Shown here piece after piece: positions 1 to 5,107 of a DNA stretch of 6,260 nucleotides. Numbering within the stretch: position 1 is the stretch's first letter; each line of letters begins with the position of its first letter. This DNA is from an uncultured Lachnospiraceae bacterium. GTDB taxonomy: Bacteria > Bacillota > Clostridia > Lachnospirales > Lachnospiraceae. The notes below the pieces were generated by a model. It was not told the origin of the DNA. It saw nothing but the letters and a program-made list of their open reading frames with translations, and did no database searches. The DNA lies in assembly GCA_946537585.1 (NCBI GenBank), contig CAMNFX010000084.1, positions 1-6,260 of the forward strand, read 5' to 3'. The translations under genes and the position numbers were made by a program.

Positions 1-6
1 GATTTA

Positions 7-15
7 TGCTATCAT
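7..15 (+). promoter_or_regulatory. Possible extended -10 element for the superoxide reductase gene
   Basis: TGCTATCAT fits the extended -10 pattern (TG, one base, then a TATAAT-like hexamer with one mismatch). It would start a transcript near position 22 and give a leader of about 60 nt before the gene at 83. The -35 region would lie outside the window, so the call rests on one short motif and is weak. Confidence 0.3.
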
Positions 16-82
16 GAATGTGTCTTGCAGATCCCATCACGGAACAAAAGACGACTAAGATCAGTTTATAAAGGAGGCAGCT

Positions 83-466
83 ATGAAACTGAAGTATTAT
101 AAGTGTGTGAAGTGCGGCGCCATTGCAACCTTTATCGGCAGAGGATGTGAGTCCATCAGCTGCTGCGGCGAGCAGATGCAGGAGCTGGTTCCCGGCACTA
201 CCGAAGCCGCGAAGGAAAAGCATATTCCGGTCGTAGAGGCTGAAGGCAGCACTGTCAATGTCAAGGTCGGCGAGGTCGCTCATCCGATGCTTCCCGAGCA
301 TTATATTCCCTTTATTGCTCTGCAGACCTCCAAGGGCGTACAGATCAAGGATCTGAAGCCGGGTGATGAGCCGAAGGCAAGCTTCGCCCTGGCTGAAGGC
401 GAGAGCTGTGAGGCTGCGTTTGCGTACTGCAACCTGCATAATCTCTGGCAGACGAGCCGCGCATAA
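83..466 (+). CDS. dfx: Desulfoferrodoxin-type (two-iron) superoxide reductase
   Basis: This 127-aa cytoplasmic protein should reduce superoxide to hydrogen peroxide without releasing oxygen, taking electrons from a rubredoxin-like donor. The N-terminal domain (about residues 1-36) has CxxC at Cys8/Cys11 and a CC pair at Cys27/Cys28, the four ligands of the desulfoferrodoxin iron centre I. The C-terminal domain carries the complete catalytic centre II: His47, His67, His73 and His119 plus Cys116, with Glu45-Lys46 just before the first His, as in known superoxide reductases. Length matches the two-iron class (about 125-130 aa). AAAGGAGG at 70-77 lies 5 nt before the ATG and fixes the start. The gene appears monocistronic: a terminator follows and the next gene is convergent. 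Odd points are extra cysteines Cys22 and Cys109, and Asn120 where Gly is usual after the CNxH motif. Family assignment is firm; the physiological electron donor is not visible. Confidence 0.95.
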   Translation: MKLKYYKCVKCGAIATFIGRGCESISCCGEQMQELVPGTTEAAKEKHIPVVEAEGSTVNVKVGEVAHPMLPEHYIPFIALQTSKGVQIKDLKPGDEPKASFALAEGESCEAAFAYCNLHNLWQTSRA

Positions 467-498
467 GGCCGGGTCCGTTTTAAAAATAAGGCATAAGC

Positions 499-545
499 AA
501 AGGAGCTGAGCCCGCAGTGTTTTCTGCAGGTAACAGCTCCTTTTT
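499..545 (+). terminator. Rho-independent terminator, possibly shared by the convergent genes
   Basis: A 10-bp perfect outer stem (AAAGGAGCTG at 499-508 with CAGCTCCTTT at 534-543) encloses a second imperfect stem (511-517 with 524-530), and the outer stem runs into a T run at 541-545. It lies 32 nt past the stop of the superoxide reductase gene. On the minus strand the same hairpin lies about 40 nt past the end of the convergent PLP-enzyme gene, but there the stem is followed by only three Us and then mixed sequence. It is therefore stronger rightward and only plausibly bidirectional. Confidence 0.85.
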
Positions 546-583
546 GAGTCGGTTCATTAAGTTTCAGCGGTTCCGGTGGCCTT

Positions 584-1798
584 TCAGATGAAGACGTACT
601 TCTTCAGGCGGTCCATGGCCTTTACGACATACTCGTACGGCACCGCGAAGTTCATGCGGATCGCCCAGGGATCGTGGAAGGGTGCGCCCTGCTGCCAGGC
701 AACGCCGACATCCCAGCCGGACTTGATCACTTCATCGATCGTTTTTCCGTTCTTTTTACAGTATTCTTCACAGTGCAGGAACATCATATAGGTGCCCTCG
801 GGTTTCGCGGTCTCTACGCCGGGGAAGTTTTCCTTTACGAAATCATAGGCATAATAAACGTTCTTTGAGAGCACTTCACACAATTCATCCGCCCACTGAT
901 GGCCCTCATCCGTATAGGCGCCGATCAGGGCGTGCATGGAAAGAACGTTCATGTCATTGTAATGGCAGCAGATGCTCTGTCTTACGACGCGGTCCCGGAG
1001 GTATTTGTTGTAAATGATATGGTAGCTTCCAATCAGGCCTGCGAGGTTGAAGGTCTTGCTGGGAGCATAAACGGCGATGGTCCGGTTCCTTGCGTCTTCG
1101 CTGACGCTCTGGGTCGGGATATGCTTATGCCCTTCAAGGATGATGTCAGACCAGATCTCATCCGAGACCACGACAACGTCGTTGGCCTTGTAGACCTCCA
1201 TGGCCTTTTCGATCTCCCAGCGCTCCCAGACTCTGCCGCAGGGGTTGTGCGGGCTGCAGAAGATGGCAAAATGGATGTTGTTGGCCTTGAGCCTCCGGTC
1301 CATATCTTCATAATCCATGCGCCAGATGCCGTCCGCATCCTTTACGAGCGGGCTGAGCTCGGCAACGCGGCCGTTATCTTCGAGGACATGGGTGAAGCCG
1401 ATGTAGGTAGGGCTGTGCATCAGGAATTTTTCACCCGGTGCAGTAAAGGCCTGCATTGCGGAGGCAACGCAGCCGAGCACGCCGTTTTCATAGCCGATCG
1501 CCTCAGGGGTCAGGCCATCGACACCATTACGCAGTTTGTGCCAGCGGATAATGGAATCAAAGTACTCCTTTGTGGGCGCAAAATAGCCGAACGCCGGATG
1601 CTGTGCTCTGCGGATGACTGCCTCGGTGATCGCCGGAACAGTCGGGAAGTTCATATCCGCGACCCACATGGGGATGGCGTCAAAGCCTTCCTTCGGAGCT
1701 TCGGGGGCTTTTGCAAAGGAGACCTCTGCTCCGATCGCATCCACCGCGATGGAATCGATACCGTGACGTTCAAGCTTTGTGTTAAAATCATATTTCAT
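584..1798 (-). CDS. MalY/PatB-family PLP-dependent enzyme (cystathionine beta-lyase or aminotransferase)
   Basis: This 404-aa fold-type I PLP enzyme is close to the family norm of about 390 aa. Visible motifs, in order, are MWVADMNF (44-51); SPHNPCGRVW (182-191), with the Asn that contacts PLP; SDEIW (212-216), with Asp213 for the pyridine nitrogen; APSKTFNLAGL (245-255), with Lys248 as Schiff-base lysine; and IRMNFAVP (380-387), with Arg381 as the substrate-carboxylate arginine. Relatives cleave cystathionine or cysteine C-S bonds to homocysteine or sulfide plus pyruvate, or transaminate; MalY also represses maltose genes in E. coli. An in-frame extension to 1864 exists, but AGGGAGGT at 1807-1814 lies 8 nt before the ATG at 1798 and the family N-terminus begins there, so 1798 was chosen. 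The gene is alone on this strand and convergent with dfx. Unusual: Trp216 replaces the usual His of SDEIH, and the final motif region (GAPFHDPWAIR) differs from typical PatB, so the substrate is uncertain. Confidence 0.88.
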   Translation of the reverse strand: MKYDFNTKLERHGIDSIAVDAIGAEVSFAKAPEAPKEGFDAIPMWVADMNFPTVPAITEAVIRRAQHPAFGYFAPTKEYFDSIIRWHKLRNGVDGLTPEAIGYENGVLGCVASAMQAFTAPGEKFLMHSPTYIGFTHVLEDNGRVAELSPLVKDADGIWRMDYEDMDRRLKANNIHFAIFCSPHNPCGRVWERWEIEKAMEVYKANDVVVVSDEIWSDIILEGHKHIPTQSVSEDARNRTIAVYAPSKTFNLAGLIGSYHIIYNKYLRDRVVRQSICCHYNDMNVLSMHALIGAYTDEGHQWADELCEVLSKNVYYAYDFVKENFPGVETAKPEGTYMMFLHCEEYCKKNGKTIDEVIKSGWDVGVAWQQGAPFHDPWAIRMNFAVPYEYVVKAMDRLKKYVFI

Positions 1799-1806
1799 TT
1801 TTCCGT

Positions 1807-1814
1807 ACCTCCCT
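1807..1814 (-). promoter_or_regulatory. RBS that fixes the start of the MalY/PatB-family gene
   Basis: Read on the minus strand this is AGGGAGGT, a strong Shine-Dalgarno sequence 8 nt from the ATG at 1798-1796. The longer in-frame start at 1864 has no comparable site and would add 22 residues without resemblance to the family, so this site decides the start. Confidence 0.8.
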
Positions 1815-1820
1815 GATTTT

Positions 1821-1842
1821 TGAGCAGCAGGCTTACTGCTCA
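1821..1842 (-). repeat. Inverted repeat in the leader of the MalY/PatB-family gene
   Basis: Arms 1821-1829 and 1834-1842 can pair over 9 positions around a 4-nt loop. The single non-Watson-Crick pair (1828/1835) is G-U in the minus-strand RNA but C-A in the plus-strand RNA, which favours a role in the leftward transcript. It lies 6 bp upstream of the RBS and overlaps the expected start of that transcript. It could be an operator or a leader hairpin; nothing here decides which. No U run follows it in the leftward direction, so it is not a terminator. Confidence 0.35.
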
Positions 1843-1845
1843 TAT

Positions 1846-1875
1846 ATCTTAATCGAGAAAGCATGCCGGATGCAA
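1846..1875 (-). promoter_or_regulatory. Weak candidate promoter for the MalY/PatB-family gene
   Basis: On the minus strand, TTGCAT (1875-1870) and TAAGAT (1851-1846) are separated by 18 bp and would start transcription near 1839, about 40 nt before the ATG. Both hexamers are poor matches (3/6 and 4/6), so this is only the best candidate in the region. Confidence 0.3.
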
Positions 1876-1946
1876 TCCTTTTCTTTTAGTGCCGGCAATG
1901 GGAGACCGAAGGCCTGCCGGAGAACCCGGCCGGTAGAAAAAAGTAG

Positions 1947-1975
1947 TTTACAGTTCAGTCTTCGCTATCTAAAAT
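1947..1975 (+). promoter_or_regulatory. Sigma-A promoter for the transaldolase-like gene
   Basis: TTTACA (1947-1952) and TAAAAT (1970-1975) each match the consensus at five of six positions and are spaced by the ideal 17 bp. An A-rich stretch (1937-1942) lies just upstream. Transcription would start near 1982, leaving a leader of about 80 nt before the ATG at 2063. The leader contains a C4G5 block (1997-2005) and a T run (2020-2026), but no convincing hairpin. Confidence 0.7.
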
Positions 1976-2062
1976 GTAACTGCGGTGCATTCGGAACCCC
2001 GGGGGAGAAATCTCTTGTTGTTTTTTAAGAAATCATCTGAGGTAACAGGGAGAGAATAGTTT

Positions 2063-2740
2063 ATGAAGCTTCTTATCGATCACGCGGACATCGGCAGGAT
2101 CCGCAAAGCATATCAGTATTATCCCATGGACGGCGTAACGACCAATCCGTCGATCCTGGCCGCGACAGGCCGGAAGCCCTTTGACGTACTCCGGGAGATC
2201 CGGGATTTTATCGGACCGGAAGGGGAACTGCATGCCCAGGTGATCGCCCGGGATAAAGACGGCATGATCCGGGATGCGCACCGGATCGCTGAAGTCCTCG
2301 GAATGGAGACCTGGGTCAAGATCCCGTCTGTTCCGGAAGGATTTGCCGCCATGAGGGAGCTCTCCGCGGAAGGTCTGAATATCACAGCGACGGCGATCTA
2401 TACGCCCATGCAGGCATATCTTGCGGCAAAGAGCGGCGCGAAATATGCTGCGGTCTATGTCAACCGTATCGACAACATGGGCTTTAACGGTATAGGCGTT
2501 GCAAAGGAGGTTCACGACATTTACCGGAACAACGGGATGGATGCCGGACTCCTGTGTGCAAGCTTCAAAAACTCCCAGCAGGTGCTCGAGCTGGCGAAAT
2601 ACGGCGTGAAGGCCGCAACTGTCGGGCCGGATGTGATCGAGAGCTTTGTAAAGAATGCAGCGATCACCTCCGCGGTGGAGGATTTTATCCGGGATTTCGA
2701 AAAGCTTACAGGGCCCGGCAAGACCATGAGCGACTGCTGA
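2063..2740 (+). CDS. Short transaldolase family protein, fructose-6-phosphate aldolase type
   Basis: This 225-aa cytoplasmic class I aldolase belongs to the small transaldolase subfamily (FSA/TalC, usually 214-220 aa). It should make or cleave C-C bonds through a Schiff base on Lys86, in the motif WVKIP. Other family marks are Asp6, GVTTNPSI (24-31), Gln59 in HAQV, Thr110, Tyr132 in YVNRID, ASFKNSQQ (166-173) and the late ATVGPDV (185-191). Aligned with E. coli FsaA from memory, Asp6, Gln59, Lys85, Thr109 and Tyr131 all have counterparts; Gln59 and the Tyr point to fructose-6-phosphate aldolase chemistry (dihydroxyacetone plus glyceraldehyde 3-phosphate) rather than transaldolase, which has Glu and Phe there. 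A GGGAGAG RBS (2048-2054) sits 8 nt before the ATG. The gene has its own promoter and a downstream hairpin, so it is probably monocistronic, and its neighbours do not reveal a pathway. Family certain; substrate inferred. Confidence 0.92.
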   Translation: MKLLIDHADIGRIRKAYQYYPMDGVTTNPSILAATGRKPFDVLREIRDFIGPEGELHAQVIARDKDGMIRDAHRIAEVLGMETWVKIPSVPEGFAAMRELSAEGLNITATAIYTPMQAYLAAKSGAKYAAVYVNRIDNMGFNGIGVAKEVHDIYRNNGMDAGLLCASFKNSQQVLELAKYGVKAATVGPDVIESFVKNAAITSAVEDFIRDFEKLTGPGKTMSDC

Positions 2741-2764
2741 ACCTGAACATAATAAGGAAAGAAC

Positions 2765-2806
2765 AGGACCGTCTGTGTACAGCGTTTGCTGTATGCAGGC
2801 GGTCTT
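2765..2806 (+). terminator. Long hairpin terminator after the transaldolase-like gene
   Basis: Arms 2765-2783 and 2788-2806 pair along 19 positions around a GTTT loop. Inside the core (2767-2783 with 2788-2804) every position pairs, and the three non-Watson-Crick pairs (2772/2799, 2776/2795, 2777/2794) are all G-U in plus-strand RNA but A-C in minus-strand RNA. This indicates a rightward transcript. It lies 24 nt past the stop codon. The following U tract is interrupted (TTACTCTTT), so termination may be less sharp than the stem suggests. It separates this gene from the next promoter at 2840. Confidence 0.75.
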
Positions 2807-2839
2807 ACTCTTTGATACAACTTTTTTTGATATGCAGTC

Positions 2840-2867
2840 TTTACAAATCCGATAAAAGTGGTATAAT
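2840..2867 (+). promoter_or_regulatory. Extended -10 sigma-A promoter of the citrate synthase operon
   Basis: TTTACA (2840-2845), a 16-bp spacer and a perfect TATAAT (2862-2867) preceded by TGG form an extended -10 promoter. The predicted start is about 2874-2875, giving a leader of about 120 nt. A T-rich stretch (2822-2828) precedes it. This is the best promoter in the window, placed between the upstream terminator and the three-gene unit that begins at 2994. Confidence 0.82.
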
Positions 2868-2874
2868 TGCGCAC

Positions 2875-2884
2875 ATGTATACAT
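2875..2884 (+). promoter_or_regulatory. Palindromic operator candidate at the operon transcription start
   Basis: ATGTATACAT is a perfect 10-bp palindrome starting 7 bp after the -10 box, at the predicted +1. FadR/FCD-type GntR regulators commonly bind short palindromes with a GT...AC core, which this has. A regulator of exactly that type is encoded in the same unit (4433-5104). Binding here would cover the start site and block transcription. The palindrome and its position are seen directly; the link to the regulator is inference. Confidence 0.55.
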
Positions 2885-2912
2885 CAAAACACGGAGTTGC
2901 GATATTCGTAAA

Positions 2913-2970
2913 TGCAATTATTGCAGCGCTGTGACAATACAGCCAGGGCATACAGATTTTTAAAGCCCTG
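2913..2970 (+). promoter_or_regulatory. Leader region with stacked small inverted repeats
   Basis: The leader holds TGCAAT-T-ATTGCA (2913-2925), a 5-bp hairpin GCTGT/ACAGC (2928-2932 with 2939-2943, 6-nt loop), and directly after it CAGGGC/GCCCTG (2944-2949 with 2965-2970, 15-nt loop). The last ends 9 nt before the RBS. None is followed by a U run, so they are not terminators. They may shape translation of the first gene or be chance. I do not recognise any known riboswitch class. Confidence 0.3.
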
Positions 2971-2993
2971 CAGCAGAACAAGGAGGCTTATCT

Positions 2994-4373
2994 ATGCTCG
3001 AGATGTCAAAAAAGACCAATCTGCTGGAAGAAAACCAGTACAAATACTCCCTTCAGGATATTCCGGAGCCGGAACTGTTCCGGGATGTCTACAGCTATGA
3101 GGAGGTACCGAAGGTAGCGTTCAACCACCGCAGAGTGCCGATGAACATGCCGGAAGAGATCTGGATCACGGATACGACCTTCCGCGACGGACAGCAGTCG
3201 ATCAATCCCTATACGCCCGAGCAGATCGTCGAGCTGTATAAGCTGATGTCCAGGCTTGGAGGCCCCTACGGCATCATCCGGCAGACGGAGTTCTTTGTCT
3301 ATTCCGAAAGAGACAGGGAAGCTATTGCCCGCTGTCAGGAGCTTGGTCTTCGCTTCCCCGAGATCACGACCTGGATCCGGGCCAGCCGCGAGGACTTCAA
3401 GCTCGTCAAGGATCTTGGCATCCGTGAGACCGGCATCCTGGTTTCCTGCTCTGATTATCACATCTTTAAAAAGCTGAAGATGACAAGAAAGCAGGCCATG
3501 GAAAAATACCTCGCAACGGTTGCCGACGCGTTTGAGGAAGGCGTCATGCCGCGCTGCCACCTGGAGGATGTGACGCGTGCCGATTTCTACGGCTTCGTCG
3601 TTCCTTTCGTCAATGAGCTGATGAACATGTCCCGCGATGCCGGCATCCCGGTCCGCATCCGCGCCTGCGATACCATGGGTTACGGCGTTCCGTATACAGA
3701 AGTGGCACTTCCGCGTTCCGTGCCGGGCATCATCTACGGCCTGCAGCATTACTCCGATGTAGAGAGCGAGATGCTCGAATGGCACGGCCACAACGATTTC
3801 TACAAGGCTGTGGCAAACGCTTCCACCGCATGGCTGTACGGCGCCTGCGCGGTCAACTGTACGCTGCTCGGCATCGGCGAGCGGACCGGCAATGTGCCGC
3901 TCGAAGCGATGGTATTTGAGTACGCTTCTCTCCGCGGTTCCTTAGACGGCATGGATCCGACCGTCATCACGGAGATCGGAGAGTATTATAAGAATGAGAT
4001 CGGTTATAAGATCCCGCCGATGACGCCGTTCGTCGGAAGAAACTTCAATGTGACCCGTGCAGGTATTCATGCGGACGGCCTTCTGAAGGACGAGGAGATC
4101 TATAACATCTTCGATACGGAGAAGATCCTCAACCGCCCTGCGATGGTCATGATCAACAAGAACTCCGGCCTTGCAGGCATTGCCTACTGGATGAACCAGA
4201 ACTACCGTCTGAAGGGAGATGACCAGGTCGATAAGAAGAATCCCGTGGTCATAAAGCTGAAGGAATGGGTCGATAAGGAATATGAGGGCGGACGTACCGC
4301 GACCCTGTCTACGGAAGAGATCGAAGGAAAGATCGAAGAGTTCTCCAACGGACTTTATAAAAAATCGTTCTGA
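2994..4373 (+). CDS. Re-citrate synthase-like enzyme of the isopropylmalate/homocitrate synthase (DRE-TIM) family
   Basis: This 459-aa protein probably condenses acetyl-CoA with oxaloacetate to citrate by Re-face chemistry (EC 2.3.3.3), as in Clostridium kluyveri. The DRE-TIM barrel is clear: DTTFRDGQQ (60-68), with metal ligand Asp65; CHLEDVTRADF (188-198); RACDTMGYG (223-231); HGHND (264-268), with metal ligands His264 and His266; and GIGERTGN (293-300). RAGIHADGLLKD (355-366) is the usual family linker. Length fits Re-citrate synthases (about 450 aa); homocitrate synthases are nearer 380, and 2-isopropylmalate synthases nearer 510 with a LeuA regulatory domain, for which there is no room here. 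AAGGAGG (2980-2986) lies 7 nt before the ATG, favouring it over Met4. An isocitrate dehydrogenase in the same unit supports citrate over isopropylmalate. The C-terminus (about 435-459) is charged and helical-looking. Family is certain; citrate specificity rests on length and context. Confidence 0.8.
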   Translation: MLEMSKKTNLLEENQYKYSLQDIPEPELFRDVYSYEEVPKVAFNHRRVPMNMPEEIWITDTTFRDGQQSINPYTPEQIVELYKLMSRLGGPYGIIRQTEFFVYSERDREAIARCQELGLRFPEITTWIRASREDFKLVKDLGIRETGILVSCSDYHIFKKLKMTRKQAMEKYLATVADAFEEGVMPRCHLEDVTRADFYGFVVPFVNELMNMSRDAGIPVRIRACDTMGYGVPYTEVALPRSVPGIIYGLQHYSDVESEMLEWHGHNDFYKAVANASTAWLYGACAVNCTLLGIGERTGNVPLEAMVFEYASLRGSLDGMDPTVITEIGEYYKNEIGYKIPPMTPFVGRNFNVTRAGIHADGLLKDEEIYNIFDTEKILNRPAMVMINKNSGLAGIAYWMNQNYRLKGDDQVDKKNPVVIKLKEWVDKEYEGGRTATLSTEEIEGKIEEFSNGLYKKSF

Positions 4374-4432
4374 TTCAGTGCGGAATTCGAAAATCATACG
4401 AAATGTTTTGAAAGAACAGGCAGGACAGAAAA

Positions 4433-5104
4433 ATGGCAGTTATGAGAGACCACAGAACCATATCGATCGCAGACCAGATCTTTGAACAGCTGGAACGCGA
4501 TATTCTCACCGGCAAGTATCAGCGCGGGGAGATCTTAAGTGAGATGAAGCTTTCGGCGGAGCTTGGCGTGAGCCGCACCCCGGTGCGCGAGGCGATCCGC
4601 AGGCTTGAGCAGGAGCACATTCTCCGGGACAACGGGCGCGGCATAGAAGTCATCGGCATCAGCCGCGAGGATATGCTGGACATGTATGAGATCCGTGTGC
4701 AGCTCGAGGGCATCGCGGCGGCGAGAGCTGCGACACATATCAGCGATGAGCAGCTCAAGGAGATGGAAGAGATCCTGGAGCTTCAGCGCTTCTACATTGA
4801 AAAGAAGGGGGAGCCGGGTGAATTTGCGGACGATATCAAGGATCTGGATTCCCGCTTCCATGCCCTGATCTACAAAAGCTGCGGCAGCATGGCCTACTGC
4901 GATACGCTGCTTCCCATGCATCGCAAGATGACCAAGTTCCGCAAGGCTTCGGTCAGCAAGAAAAGCCGTGCACAGCATTCCTACCAGGAGCATGTGGCAA
5001 TCTACGAAGCCCTGAAGTCACATGAGGCAGAGCTGGCACGTTCCCGCACTGTGCAGCACATCATCAACGCCAGAGACTCGATCAAGGCGATCCCGGAGGT
5101 GTAA
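4433..5104 (+). CDS. GntR-family transcriptional regulator, FadR/FCD subfamily
   Basis: This 223-aa DNA-binding regulator probably controls its own operon. Residues about 10-75 form the GntR winged helix: QIFEQLERDILTG, then LSAELGVSRTPVREAIRRLE (40-59) as the recognition helix region, then the wing near NGRGIEV. Residues about 80-215 form an all-helical FCD ligand domain. It retains the metal-binding pattern Asp139, His143 (in DSRFH), His187 and His209. Metal-containing FCD domains usually bind carboxylates, and CitO of Enterococcus, an FCD regulator, senses citrate. Citrate, isocitrate or 2-oxoglutarate is therefore a reasonable ligand guess. The gene begins 59 nt after the citrate synthase stop with no terminator or clear promoter between, so co-transcription is likely. 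Its RBS is modest (AGGA at 4422-4425, 7 nt from ATG), which may keep its level below that of the enzymes. Met4 (4442) is an alternative start. Confidence 0.92.
   Translation: MAVMRDHRTISIADQIFEQLERDILTGKYQRGEILSEMKLSAELGVSRTPVREAIRRLEQEHILRDNGRGIEVIGISREDMLDMYEIRVQLEGIAAARAATHISDEQLKEMEEILELQRFYIEKKGEPGEFADDIKDLDSRFHALIYKSCGSMAYCDTLLPMHRKMTKFRKASVSKKSRAQHSYQEHVAIYEALKSHEAELARSRTVQHIINARDSIKAIPEV
5095..5100 (+). promoter_or_regulatory. RBS of the isocitrate dehydrogenase gene inside the regulator gene
   Basis: GGAGGT overlaps the last three codons of the GntR gene and sits 7 nt before the ATG at 5108; only 3 nt separate the stop codon (5102-5104) from that ATG. The arrangement implies translational coupling. 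It also fixes the start of the dehydrogenase, including its unusual N-terminal extension, over internal Met8, Met14 and Met30. Confidence 0.8.
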
Positions 5105-5107
5105 ATC

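Noticed and set aside
899..1816. A 305-codon plus-strand open frame antisense to the MalY/PatB-family gene
   Set aside because: It lies opposite a gene with a complete PLP-enzyme motif set, has no RBS of note, and its translation shows no recognisable domain. It is a shadow frame produced by codon bias.
1799..1864. A 22-residue N-terminal extension of the MalY/PatB-family protein
   Set aside because: It would translate through the strong RBS at 1807-1814 and the inverted repeat at 1821-1842, and family members begin near the Met at 1798.
1997..2026. Possible attenuator in the transaldolase leader: C4G5 block, GAGAAATCTC and a T run
   Set aside because: The only stem directly before the T run is about 5 bp with two G-U pairs, too weak to support a termination call.
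2033..2917. A 294-codon minus-strand open frame over the transaldolase-like gene and its downstream promoter
   Set aside because: It runs through the aldolase gene, the terminator hairpin and the promoter, with no family motif; the plus-strand gene explains the region.
3006..3791. A 261-codon minus-strand open frame inside the citrate synthase-like gene
   Set aside because: No domain, no RBS, and entirely antisense to a strongly conserved enzyme.
2994..4373. Annotation as 2-isopropylmalate synthase (leuA) or homocitrate synthase
   Set aside because: No LeuA regulatory domain fits in the length, no leucine or lysine pathway genes are adjacent, and the partner dehydrogenase has isocitrate-type substrate residues. 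It cannot be fully excluded without phylogeny.
4374..4432. An internal promoter for the GntR gene
   Set aside because: No hexamer pair at acceptable spacing was found in the 59-nt gap, only AT-rich sequence and a short TTCG/CGAA repeat.
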